Origin: an uncultured Flavobacterium sp.
GTDB lineage: Bacteria > Bacteroidota > Bacteroidia > Flavobacteriales > Flavobacteriaceae
Reading direction: 5' to 3'
Length of the DNA stretch: 42,322 nucleotides
Assembly (NCBI GenBank): GCA_947631175.1
Contig: CANRKI010000008.1
Span: 1 to 42,322, forward strand
In this document: one piece after another, positions 17,677 through 25,793 of the stretch
Numbering within the stretch: the stretch's first letter is position 1
Layout: each line of letters starts with the position of its first letter
Translations under genes and position numbers: made by a program
The notes under the pieces: model-generated
Told to the model about the DNA's origin: nothing
The model's input: the letters and a program-made list of their open reading frames with translations, nothing else
The model's database searches: none

Positions 17677-18069
17677 TTATAATTTTGTCATATTTGTAGC
17701 TAAAGCCTCAATAAATTTACCAATTGGGCCTTTAATCATCATAGCCATCATAGGATTAAAATCACCATCAAACTTTAATTGAACTTCCGTTTTCTCAGCT
17801 TCAATTTCGTTTAAATCTGCTGTTAAAGTAAAAGGTAATTTATCCGAAGCTGCTCCTAAAAGCACTTGAGAGTTAGGTGTCGCTCCTTTTAATAATAATT
17901 TAATTTCTGGCATTCCTTTTAAACCAAAAACAAAACATTTATCGTCTAAAACTTCAAACTTAGCAATATTTTCTGGCATTAGTTTTTCAAAATTCTGAAT
18001 ATTCGTTAAACTTTCAAACAAATATGCCGACGATTTTGCTACGGTTACTTTTGGACTTTCTAAATTCAT
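17677..18069 (-). CDS. SRPBCC (START-like) family protein
   Basis: A 130-residue protein with the beta-alpha-beta layout of the SRPBCC/polyketide-cyclase fold: an opening strand (SPKVTVAKSSAYLFESLTNIQNFEKLMP), a run of strands through QVQLKFDG-type segments, and a long C-terminal helix (PIGKFIEALATNMTKL). Such proteins bind hydrophobic ligands in a helix-grip cavity; no ligand can be named. It lies 28 bp after pyrE on the same strand and is probably cotranscribed with it. Confidence 0.72.
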   Translation of the reverse strand: MNLESPKVTVAKSSAYLFESLTNIQNFEKLMPENIAKFEVLDDKCFVFGLKGMPEIKLLLKGATPNSQVLLGAASDKLPFTLTADLNEIEAEKTEVQLKFDGDFNPMMAMMIKGPIGKFIEALATNMTKL

Positions 18070-18097
18070 AAATCTGTATATTAAGCTTGTTTATTTA

Positions 18098-18739
18098 TTA
18101 TTTTCCCCAAGTATCTGGAGATTTTGACCATTCTTTTACGGTTTCTAATTCTGATGCTGAAATATAGTTACTTTTTACCGCTTGTTCTAACAAAGTAGGA
18201 TAATTACTTAAAGTAAATAATTCAACATTATGTGCATTAAAGTTAGCGCTGGCCACATCAAAACCATAAGTAAAAATTGCTGCCATACCTTTAACATTTG
18301 CACCAGCCTCTATTAAAGCATCCACAGCTTGTAAGCTACTTTTACCTGTAGATATTAAATCCTCGATCACAACCACAGTTTGTCCGGGCTGTAAATACCC
18401 TTCGATTTGATTTTGACGGCCGTGTTTTTTAGGCTCTGGGCGTACATAAACAAAAGGAAGTCCCATTTTTTCTGCTACAAGCATTCCAATACCAATTGCA
18501 CCTGTAGCAACACCAGCGATTACATCTGGACGGCCAAACTTTTGTTCAATATTTGTTGCAAATTCATTATAAATAAAACTCCTAACTTCTGGAAATGAAA
18601 GTGTTATTCTGTTATCACAATAAATTGGAGATTGCCACCCTGAAGCCCATGTAAAAGGATTTTTAGGATTCAGTTTAATTGCGTTTATTTGTAAAAGCAA
18701 TTCGGCTGTTTTCTGAGCTGTGTTGTTATTAAAAATCAT
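18098..18739 (-). CDS. pyrE: Orotate phosphoribosyltransferase
   Basis: A 213-residue enzyme converting orotate and PRPP to OMP. The PRPP loop is VVVIEDLISTGKSS, and the domain has NPFTWASGWQSPIYCDNR and GVATGAIGIG. The frame is open 24 codons further (to 18811), but the family begins near MIFNNNTAQKTAELLL, so the ATG at 18739 is chosen. The -7-like TACATTTG on the minus strand (18751-18744) ends only 4 bp before this ATG, so the mRNA could be almost leaderless. The start lies 7 bp from the divergent NUDIX start. Confidence 0.95.
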   Translation of the reverse strand: MIFNNNTAQKTAELLLQINAIKLNPKNPFTWASGWQSPIYCDNRITLSFPEVRSFIYNEFATNIEQKFGRPDVIAGVATGAIGIGMLVAEKMGLPFVYVRPEPKKHGRQNQIEGYLQPGQTVVVIEDLISTGKSSLQAVDALIEAGANVKGMAAIFTYGFDVASANFNAHNVELFTLSNYPTLLEQAVKSNYISASELETVKEWSKSPDTWGK

Positions 18740-18746
18740 ATTACAA

Positions 18747-19364
18747 ATGTATAAAGTTTTTATAAATGATAAACCTCTTTTACTAACAAATAAAATGGTA
18801 AAAGAGACCAATTTCGAAATTTTTTTATTAGAAAGTGTTGATTTGGATCAACTGATATTACAGATTTTTCAGAATAAAGTTAAGAATCCTGTTTTATATC
18901 ATCCAGAAAAAGAAGCTTTACTAAAAATTTTTAAATCTAAAATTCCTGTTGTTAAAGCTGCGGGAGGAATGGTTTATAATCAGGAGGGAGAAATTCTGTT
19001 TATTTTACGACAAGGTATGTGGGATTTGCCTAAAGGACACATTGAAAAAAAAGAAGATAAAAAAGATACTGCCGTTAGAGAAGTTGAAGAAGAAACAGGC
19101 GTAAATGGTTTAAAAATAGATTACAAAATTGGAAAAACCTATCATGTTTTTAAACGAAATGGCGTTTATAAATTAAAGCAAACTGTTTGGTACAAAATGG
19201 ATACCGATTTTAAAGGAACTCCTACACCGCAAATAGAAGAAGATATTGAAAAGGTAGCTTGGATTGGCAAAAACGAGTTAGAAAATACTTTAAAAGAATC
19301 GTACGCTAATATTAGGTTGCTTTTTGAAATGGCTGCTAAAAAACAATTAAAAAAAGAAAAGTAG
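18747..19364 (+). CDS. NUDIX hydrolase
   Basis: A 205-residue protein starting MYKVFINDKPLLLTNK. The NUDIX box GHIEKKEDKKDTAVREVEEETGV fits G-x5-E-x7-REUxEExGU, near the middle of the protein. The N-terminal 65 residues form a separate domain without known motifs. NUDIX enzymes hydrolyse nucleoside diphosphates linked to another group; the substrate here is not evident. The open frame extends 9 codons upstream (18720) into pyrE, but the ATG at 18747 gives the better N-terminus. A terminator follows at 19395. Confidence 0.88.
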   Translation: MYKVFINDKPLLLTNKMVKETNFEIFLLESVDLDQLILQIFQNKVKNPVLYHPEKEALLKIFKSKIPVVKAAGGMVYNQEGEILFILRQGMWDLPKGHIEKKEDKKDTAVREVEEETGVNGLKIDYKIGKTYHVFKRNGVYKLKQTVWYKMDTDFKGTPTPQIEEDIEKVAWIGKNELENTLKESYANIRLLFEMAAKKQLKKEK

Positions 19365-19394
19365 AACGATACATTTCTTCATAAAAAAACATTT

Positions 19395-19428
19395 AAAATG
19401 AGTTCGATAAATCATCGAACTCATTTTT
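19395..19428 (+). terminator. Terminator of the NUDIX gene
   Basis: Perfect 14-bp stem AAAATGAGTTCGAT / ATCGAACTCATTTT with a 5-nt loop and a T-run. The next 217 bp before the nuclease-like gene are AT-rich; I see no exact TAnnTTTG box in them. Confidence 0.9.
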
Positions 19429-19645
19429 AGTTAATAGTGATGTTACATTATCCATTTTTAAACTAAAAACAAAGCTTTTTGAAAATCTGTTTTAAATTGT
19501 ATCAAGCATTACATTACCCACATTCACTTACACTACAAAAACAAACATTTTTTTCTTAAATTCACTTCAAATATTTATTAAAAAATTAAAATTTAACTTT
19601 ATCCAATTACTATATTTTAAAAACTTATTGCAATTTCTATAAAAC

Positions 19646-20959
19646 ATGAACAGCCATTTAAATATCTTTAAATCGTATACAAACACCAACAGAACCTATC
19701 AATTAGAAAATGATTTAACTCGAGCATTAGCGATTTCGCTTCAGGAGGATTCACTATTTTTTCATGAAGTTTTTAAAGAGATTTTAAAAGATACTAATTT
19801 TTACAATCAGCTGTTCGAATCGCTAGAGACAGAAGCAAGCGTAAGTATTAGTATTCAACAAAAGGCAAGTCAGATAAGCAACTTTGACCATATTTTCGCG
19901 ATCTCGCTTAGTGAGTCTGAAATTGGTGACTTTTGGTCGCAAAACTTTGATCGAAACTATGATCCAATTTGCGATTTAGTAATTCAAATAAACAATATTG
20001 TGCTCGTTTTTGAAGCCAAAAGAGACAATGTTAACTGTACGGCGCAACTTTATAATCAAATTTTAAATATCACAAAAACAAGTAACGATGCCTTGCCTTT
20101 TAATCAAAAAAACTATGGCGAAATTATTACTCCTTTTGATTTTAATTGGCCACGTTTAATGGCAATTGCAGTAAAAGTTTCGAGTTTTGAAAAAGCAATG
20201 AGTACTCAGAATAGATTTTTATCTGATTTTATCTCACTTGTAAAACAACATAATTTTAGATGGTTGCCCGAGCCATCCATATCGGCTTTACAGCCAACAA
20301 ATACACATGCTATTTTGAGAAGAATTGAATCAACTATTGAGGAGGTTGCAAAAGCATCCCAAATTAATAAGTTGAATTATACCGATAGATTAGGACTGGA
20401 ATTTTATCAAAATTGGGCGAAAGAGGTTTTATTTGACTGTAACGAAAAAGGAAACTTAACAGTTAATATATATCCTGGAAATACAAAAGTTCAGGGCCAA
20501 TCTCTTTTTGAGAAAAATCCAAAATTCAATCCGTTTTTAACCATTTTGGGGACAACATATCCAACCGAATACAGTTATCATATTAAGCTCACAAGCTTTC
20601 AAAAATATTTTCAAGGACTTTGGTTTGCTGAAACAGATCTAAAAAAGGCGCTTTACACGAAAGATAATTTCAATAAATATACAGGCCGAAAAAAAAGAGG
20701 AGAACAATGGTTACAATTATCAGTGTTATTTGATGAATGTTTAAATTACGATTGGAGAAAACAATGCGATTGGGAGAATTCGGTAATAAATTCGGGGAAA
20801 AATCAGTTTGATATATCTTTTGGATACAAAGTTTGTATTGAAATTCCCTTTCAAAAATTAAAAGAATTAGACCAAAAACAATCCGATTTAAATAATCTAA
20901 TTCATTTAATAACCGAGATTCATCAGCAATTTAGCAATCAACTACTAATTAATGATTAA
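19646..20959 (+). CDS. PD-(D/E)XK nuclease superfamily protein, function unknown
   Basis: A 437-residue protein not recognised as a named family. The segment YDPICDLVIQINNIVLVFEAKRDN places Asp110, Glu123 and Lys125 in the D-x12-E-x-K pattern of the PD-(D/E)XK fold, with Glu21 in YQLENDLTRAL as a possible N-helix Glu. The remaining 300 residues contain no motif I can name. No methylase, ATPase or toxin lies next to it, so it is not an obvious restriction or abortive-infection module; a stand-alone defence or repair nuclease is a guess. The downstream lipoprotein gene starts 19 bp after its stop. Confidence 0.65.
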   Translation: MNSHLNIFKSYTNTNRTYQLENDLTRALAISLQEDSLFFHEVFKEILKDTNFYNQLFESLETEASVSISIQQKASQISNFDHIFAISLSESEIGDFWSQNFDRNYDPICDLVIQINNIVLVFEAKRDNVNCTAQLYNQILNITKTSNDALPFNQKNYGEIITPFDFNWPRLMAIAVKVSSFEKAMSTQNRFLSDFISLVKQHNFRWLPEPSISALQPTNTHAILRRIESTIEEVAKASQINKLNYTDRLGLEFYQNWAKEVLFDCNEKGNLTVNIYPGNTKVQGQSLFEKNPKFNPFLTILGTTYPTEYSYHIKLTSFQKYFQGLWFAETDLKKALYTKDNFNKYTGRKKRGEQWLQLSVLFDECLNYDWRKQCDWENSVINSGKNQFDISFGYKVCIEIPFQKLKELDQKQSDLNNLIHLITEIHQQFSNQLLIND

Positions 20960-20978
20960 CAGTAAAATTAAATTTAAA

Positions 20979-21422
20979 ATGAAAAAAAACGTGTTTATTT
21001 TAATAAGCCTATTAGCATTATCCGCTTGTATTAATACAAAAAGCGAAACAATAAAGAATGAAAATACAGAATCGGATGCAAAACAAAAAACGGTTATTGG
21101 TGGTCATAAAGATGCTGATGGTTGTATAAGCGCTGCTGGAGAAACATGGAGTCAATTAAAACAAAATTGTATTCAAGTATTTGATCAAGCGCTGCGATTA
21201 GATCCTGTTAATGTTAAAGAAAATGAAGCTGTTTTTAGCGCTTTTATCTTATTTAATGAAGAAAAAACCAAAGCCGAATTGTTTTTACCTCACACAAAAA
21301 GCACTAGTATTTTAAAAAATAAAGAAGAAGGAATTTTCGAAAACGAAACATATAAATTTAACAGTAAAGAATCTTCGTTATACATTGATGATGTAAAAGC
21401 ATACATGACCACGCGTAAATAA
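20979..21422 (+). CDS. Small lipoprotein with a DUF333-like Gly-Cys motif
   Basis: A 147-residue predicted lipoprotein. The ATG at 20979 gives MKKNVFILISLLALSAC with lipobox LSAC; a 9-codon extension is open but would spoil the signal. The mature part has KDADGCISAAGETWSQLKQNC, a Cys-containing motif that resembles short DUF333-type segments and recurs in other Bacteroidota lipoproteins to my knowledge. The rest (AELFLPHTKSTSIL, LYIDDVKAYM) is a small beta-rich domain. It probably faces the periplasm or surface. Function unknown. Confidence 0.72.
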   Translation: MKKNVFILISLLALSACINTKSETIKNENTESDAKQKTVIGGHKDADGCISAAGETWSQLKQNCIQVFDQALRLDPVNVKENEAVFSAFILFNEEKTKAELFLPHTKSTSILKNKEEGIFENETYKFNSKESSLYIDDVKAYMTTRK

Positions 21423-21614
21423 ATTTTAAAACAACCTCATCAAAAGATTGTTTTTTTTATGGATAAAGGATTGAAAAACACACGTTACAAAAAACTATCT
21501 TAGAATAATCTTTTTTTAAAAGCATCAATAAAAATAAAAAAACCACGTTAATTTAATATACAAAAACTACATAACTCACTGGTTTTCTTTTAATTGACAA
21601 CAAAAACCAAACAA

Positions 21615-22346
21615 ATGAAAAAAACATGCTATTATTTAATTCTATTTTTTGTTCTACAATCTTGTAAAAATAAAACAACCGAAAATCTACAAAATAATGT
21701 AAATCAAAATCATTTTGGGACAGAAAACGCAGAAATAAACGAGATAGAAAACTCACAAGCTGCTGTAACGTATACTGATATTTTTACGTTCGAATCATAT
21801 AATGATAACGGTGATTATTCGTTCCTAATTGCTAAAAAAGGAGACAATACTTATGATTTTGTTAATGATGGAAATCCGGAAAGGAATCTTTTACGAGGTG
21901 ATAGTTGCGAAATTCAATGGAAAGTTGACACCATATTCATTGCTGGAGATGGTGAAACTCCTGAAGCAGCAGATTGGATAATTTCTATTAAAAAAAGTAA
22001 AGACGGAAAAGTTTCTCAGTTTAGAAAACAGTATAAAAAGGAAATTAAATATCATTTTATAAATGAGGAATATTCGCCCGAATACGCTAACGAAATTTAT
22101 CTTTTAGTCGAATATTATATTGCGAATTCTAAAAATGAAACGATAAAATCTAGCATTCAGAACAACAATCAAATAGAATATTCTATTAATAATAAAACAG
22201 TTGACAACAAAACTTACGAAGTTATAGAAATTGGTCAAACTTTAGAAGGTGAATTCACTACCGTTCAAACAATTTACATAGACAGAGAAACACAATTAAT
22301 TTACGAATACAACCCTACAAATGAAAAGTTAATCGTATTTAAATAA
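21615..22346 (+). CDS. Hypothetical lipoprotein
   Basis: A 243-residue predicted lipoprotein, MKKTCYYLILFFVLQSCKNK, cleaved before the Cys of LQSC. The start at 21615 is preferred to an in-frame TTG at 21594. The mature chain is acidic and beta-rich, with no cysteine pattern and no domain that I recognise. It belongs to a run of four secreted proteins on the same strand (20979-23910) with gaps of 44-192 bp, too loose to prove one operon. Codon use and base composition look like the rest of the window. Confidence 0.7.
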   Translation: MKKTCYYLILFFVLQSCKNKTTENLQNNVNQNHFGTENAEINEIENSQAAVTYTDIFTFESYNDNGDYSFLIAKKGDNTYDFVNDGNPERNLLRGDSCEIQWKVDTIFIAGDGETPEAADWIISIKKSKDGKVSQFRKQYKKEIKYHFINEEYSPEYANEIYLLVEYYIANSKNETIKSSIQNNNQIEYSINNKTVDNKTYEVIEIGQTLEGEFTTVQTIYIDRETQLIYEYNPTNEKLIVFK

Positions 22347-22408
22347 AAAAGTATAAGGATTAAACCCTTTTCGATAAAAATAGTATAGTAATTTTTAAAT
22401 CTGATATT

Positions 22409-23209
22409 ATGAAAAAAAATATTACAATTTTGACGATTATCCTTACCAATATTTTTTCTTTTGGACAAGAGAAAAATGATGATGATGTAGAAAAAGGAAT
22501 TACTCAAAAAAAATACGAAGAAGGTAAACTCAAAGAATTTGCAGTGAATTTGTTTGCCATGCATTATGCGAATACCTTATATTTTAAAAAAAATGAAAAC
22601 AATATTGAAATTAAAAATGGTGAAGACAAACATTCCCAAATAAAAATCCATGTTAAAGACAAAAATCAAATTAAACAATTTTATTACAAAAATGAAGAAA
22701 TAGTTAAGCTCCATATCACCTCGACTAATTTAAATGCGTTACCAGCCAATACAACAGCAACAACTTATTATATTAATCAGGTTACGTATGCTGCTATTAT
22801 GGAACAAAATTTTGAGCGAATGCATAATTTAGTAACCGATGATAACGCTCCAAATCTAAGTTTAAAACTGTTTTTCGGATTAGAAATTCCTCCGCATATT
22901 AATACACTAGATGCTATTTTTGAGTACATCGCAGATTTTTTTTCGAGTGAAGAAGCTATTTCTCAACTTTTTTATGAAGAGGATACTATTTTTGGTGGAC
23001 AAAAAAGCAACAATAAATCGGGGTATTTTATAACAAATGCTAGCGGAAAAATTACTGATGGAATACTTTGGAAACCTAATGCAAATGATGAAAACGAAGG
23101 AAAATTTGAGGAATTCGAAAACGAAAAAGTAGTACAATCAGAAGCGATTAGCCTTAAAAATTTTCAGAAAAAAATAAAAAAATATCTTGAAAGCCAGGAA
23201 GAGGATTAA
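22409..23209 (+). CDS. Hypothetical secreted protein
   Basis: A 266-residue protein with signal peptide MKKNITILTIILTNIFSFGQ, cleaved probably after SFGQ; no lipobox. The mature part is charged and Asn/Glu-rich, with helices near PPHINTLDAIFEYIADFFSSEE and a C-terminal Lys/Glu-rich helix. No motif is recognised. It lies in the row of small secreted proteins between 20979 and 23910. Confidence 0.65.
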   Translation: MKKNITILTIILTNIFSFGQEKNDDDVEKGITQKKYEEGKLKEFAVNLFAMHYANTLYFKKNENNIEIKNGEDKHSQIKIHVKDKNQIKQFYYKNEEIVKLHITSTNLNALPANTTATTYYINQVTYAAIMEQNFERMHNLVTDDNAPNLSLKLFFGLEIPPHINTLDAIFEYIADFFSSEEAISQLFYEEDTIFGGQKSNNKSGYFITNASGKITDGILWKPNANDENEGKFEEFENEKVVQSEAISLKNFQKKIKKYLESQEED

Positions 23210-23254
23210 ACATTTGTATTTATTATCTTTCAATCCAAAATAAAATTGAATTAG

Positions 23255-23910
23255 ATGAAAAAATCTATAAATAAACTGTCACTACTTATCATATTGGTAT
23301 TCTTTTCTTGTAAAAAAACACAACACAAGAAACCACAACCGTGTTAAATGTAGACACAGTAACTACAGCTAAAAAAGAAATACTTGAACCAAAAAACAAT
23401 AATTTCACCAGCAATATATCCGAATTCATTCCAGCGAATTACTCCGTTTTAGACACAACTTCGGGTGATTTAAATTTGGATGAAATCAAGGATTATATTT
23501 TGGTTCTCAAAAAAAATGGTGAAGATACTTTATCTAACGTAAACGGAGATCCGGAAAACAGACCTTTACTCATTTTACTTGGCGAAGGAAATAACAAGCT
23601 TAAACTTGCCAAAAAAAATGAAAACACAGTTTATTGTTTTGATTGTGGTGGAATGATGGGCGATCCTTTTGTTGGAATCACAATTAAAAATGGATATTTT
23701 TCGGTCGAACATTACGGAGGAAGTTCGTGGCGTTGGTCAAGAATTATAACTTATAAATATTCTAAAAAAGACAGCAAATGGTTTTTACATAAAGATGGTG
23801 GTGAAAGTTTTCATGCCTCAGAACCTGAGGTTACAGAAAGTAACATTCGCACTACAAAAGATTTTGGACAAGTAAAGTTTGAAGATTTTGACATTTATAA
23901 AGCATATTAA
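23255..23910 (+). pseudogene. Frameshifted lipoprotein with FG-GAP-like DxNxD segment
   Basis: The ATG at 23255 opens a lipoprotein signal (LLIILVFFSC) that ends at a TAA at 23345, while the body is open in another frame from just after a TAA at 23311 to 23910 (an uninterrupted ORF can start at GTG 23341). Adding one A to the A7 run at 23312-23318 would join both: ...FFSCKKNTTQETTTVLNVD. The body has SGDLNLDEIKDYILVLKKN (FG-GAP-like calcium loop), CFDCGGMMGDPF and EHYGGSSWRW. The change may be a real mutation, a sequencing error, or slippage on AAA-AAA. Function unknown. Confidence 0.72.
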
Positions 23911-23920
23911 AAGTTGAATA

Positions 23921-23966
23921 AAGTCGTAGTAATTACTTTTAAAAGTAAGCACTACGATTTTTTTGA
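23921..23966. terminator. Bidirectional terminator between convergent genes
   Basis: Long imperfect hairpin AAGTCGTAGT-(loop with ATTACTTTT/AAAAGTAAG)-ACTACGATTT followed by T's; the A-rich left side also gives a T-run on the minus strand. It lies between the broken lipoprotein gene and the FAD oxidoreductase gene. Confidence 0.8.
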
Positions 23967-24014
23967 ATTAATTATAATTAACACTATCAAACACCGTATT
24001 TTTTAAAATATTTA

Positions 24015-25223
24015 TTATCTTCCAAACTTAAAATAAGGCGATAAATGATGTTTTTTACGGTTTAAAAATGAATTAACCATTTGCATTCCAATAACAGAAA
24101 AAGTAATTCCGTTACCGCCAAAACCTAAAACGAAGTAAGAAGATGGAAAATCGGGATGTTCGCCAATATATGGCAAGCCATCTTTAGTACTTCCAAAAGT
24201 ACCAGCCCAGCTAAAATCTGTAATAAATGGTATATCGGGAAGTATCTTAGTAATTTCTTTCTCTAATTTTTTAGTTTTTTTATGTATTAGTTTGTCGCGC
24301 TTTTCGGGATCTAAAAACTCTTCGTCCTCACCACCAATTAAAACTCGGTTATCATTTGTTGTTCTAAGATATAAATACGGATCCGAAGTATTCCAAACCA
24401 ATAGTTTATTTATTTTCTGTATATCACTTTTGGGTATTTGCTCTGAAACTATAGCATAGGTCGAAAGTAGTTTAACAAATGATTCCTTAATAATTTCGGT
24501 GCTCTCAAACCCGTTGCAATAAATTATTTTTTTAGCCTTTATTTGATATCCTTTATCAGTTTCGGCCTTTATCGAACGACTTGAATATTCAACCTTTGTA
24601 ATATTTGTTTTATCAAAAATTTGAAGTCCTTTTTCACAATTATAATGCATCAATTCGTGAGCTAGAAAAAAAGCATCCACACTAGCGCCTAAATTTGATA
24701 TAATTCCTCCGTGTGTATTATGAATCCCGTAACGATTTGAAATAGTTTCGGGATTTAACCATTTTACAAAAAAACCAGCCTTTTTTCGAGCTTCAAATTC
24801 TTTTTTCAACCAAGATAAATCTTTAGCAGATGACGCAAAATACAGTGATTTTTTATTTTTAAAACCCGCTTTACTTTTAATAGATTTCGCTATAGTATCT
24901 AATTCTGTTATAGAAGTTGCACACGCTTGATAACAAGTTACAGCTTGCTTTTCGCCTACTAATTCTATCAGTTTATAAAGTGGTACATCAATTTCGTATT
25001 GAAGCATCGATGTCGTTGCAGACGAGCTGCCATTAACCAACTCTCTCCTATCAACCAAAACAACTTTATGACCAGCATTAATACATTGGTGCGCAATTAA
25101 ACTACCTGTAATTCCGCTACCAACAATAAGTATATCAGTATTTATATTGGCTTGTAATGACGGATAAGAATACATCAATCCATTTTTAATAAGCCAAAAC
25201 GGTTCATTAGACTTTAGTTTCAT
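24015..25223 (-). CDS. FAD-dependent oxidoreductase, DAO family
   Basis: A 402-residue flavoenzyme. The FAD-binding Rossmann motif is DILIVGSGITGSLIAHQ, followed by VVLVDRRELVNGSSSATTSML. The C-terminal block AGTFGSTKDGLPYIGEHPDF is typical of DadA/glycine-oxidase-like and gamma-glutamylputrescine-oxidase-like amine oxidases. It would oxidise an amino acid or amine; the substrate cannot be told. It is downstream of the Fur-family gene on the minus strand with an 86-bp gap. Confidence 0.88.
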   Translation of the reverse strand: MKLKSNEPFWLIKNGLMYSYPSLQANINTDILIVGSGITGSLIAHQCINAGHKVVLVDRRELVNGSSSATTSMLQYEIDVPLYKLIELVGEKQAVTCYQACATSITELDTIAKSIKSKAGFKNKKSLYFASSAKDLSWLKKEFEARKKAGFFVKWLNPETISNRYGIHNTHGGIISNLGASVDAFFLAHELMHYNCEKGLQIFDKTNITKVEYSSRSIKAETDKGYQIKAKKIIYCNGFESTEIIKESFVKLLSTYAIVSEQIPKSDIQKINKLLVWNTSDPYLYLRTTNDNRVLIGGEDEEFLDPEKRDKLIHKKTKKLEKEITKILPDIPFITDFSWAGTFGSTKDGLPYIGEHPDFPSSYFVLGFGGNGITFSVIGMQMVNSFLNRKKHHLSPYFKFGR

Positions 25224-25309
25224 ACAACCTAATTATTTAAAATATGTTCTTAAATTCATTAAAAAAACATGACTTTAAATACAACGAATACATCATTAAA
25301 AATTGTATT

Positions 25310-25687
25310 CTAAGAAGTGCAATCTTTACAAATTCCTGTTAAAATACAGTTTACACTTGTTACAGAGTAACCGCTAGGTACTGAAAATTGAACCGTTTCG
25401 GTTAAACATTCAATAGTTTCGCACTTTGTGCATCTAAAATGAAAATGATTATCCGAGTGTATTTTTTCTTCACAACGAATACAAACTGCAAAATACTGTT
25501 TTCCATCTTCGGCAACAATTTTATGCACCAAACCGTCATCGTAAAAAGTGTTTAAAACTCTATAAATCGTTGCTCGATCTACATCAACAGTCACACTTTT
25601 CTCAATAGTTTCTCGGCTCATTGCTTTTCCCGATTTTATTAAAACTTCCAAAATAGCCTCTTTTGTTGGTGTACTTCTACGCTTCAT
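25310..25687 (-). CDS. Fur family metalloregulator
   Basis: A 125-residue repressor of the Fur/PerR/Zur family. The winged helix includes SRETIEKSVTVDVDRATIYRVLNTF. The metal-binding half has KIHSDNHFHFRCTKC with a His cluster and a first CxxC, and ICKDC supplies the second CxxC for the structural zinc. It cannot be assigned to iron, peroxide or zinc sensing by sequence. It is divergent from a redox gene, and a near-perfect inverted repeat sits between them, which is the expected place for its operator. Confidence 0.9.
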   Translation of the reverse strand: MKRRSTPTKEAILEVLIKSGKAMSRETIEKSVTVDVDRATIYRVLNTFYDDGLVHKIVAEDGKQYFAVCIRCEEKIHSDNHFHFRCTKCETIECLTETVQFSVPSGYSVTSVNCILTGICKDCTS

Positions 25688-25714
25688 CTTTAAAAATATA
25701 AAGTGCTATATTAA

Positions 25715-25755
25715 TGCAAATAATTCGCAATAAATAATGCGATGCAGTCGCATTA
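25715..25755. promoter_or_regulatory. Candidate Fur-family operator pair
   Basis: TAATGCGA-TGCAG-TCGCATTA at 25735-25755 is a perfect 8-bp inverted repeat with a 5-nt centre. TGCAAATAATTCGCA at 25715-25729 is a second, imperfect palindrome that shares the TGC...GCA ends. Both lie between the regulator gene and the oxidoreductase -7 box, so binding could control both. Confidence 0.65.
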
Positions 25756-25768
25756 ATAAAGATGTTTA

Positions 25769-25776
25769 TATCTTTG
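25769..25776 (+). promoter_or_regulatory. -7 box of the thioredoxin-reductase-like gene
   Basis: TATCTTTG matches TAnnTTTG and lies 17 bp before the ATG at 25794. The -33 region is occupied by the 25735-25755 palindrome, which suggests repression by occlusion. Confidence 0.6.
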
Positions 25777-25793
25777 CATAAAAAATAACTGGA

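Noticed and set aside
19441..19525. Two similar 12-13 bp segments (GTTACATTATCCA and ATTACATTACCCA)
   Set aside because: Only two imperfect copies in AT-rich DNA; expected by chance and too few for a repeat array.
25286..25310. Inverted repeat GAATACA / TGTATTC at the end of the Fur-family gene
   Set aside because: Seven base pairs with a 11-nt loop and no T-run on the minus strand; too weak to call a terminator.
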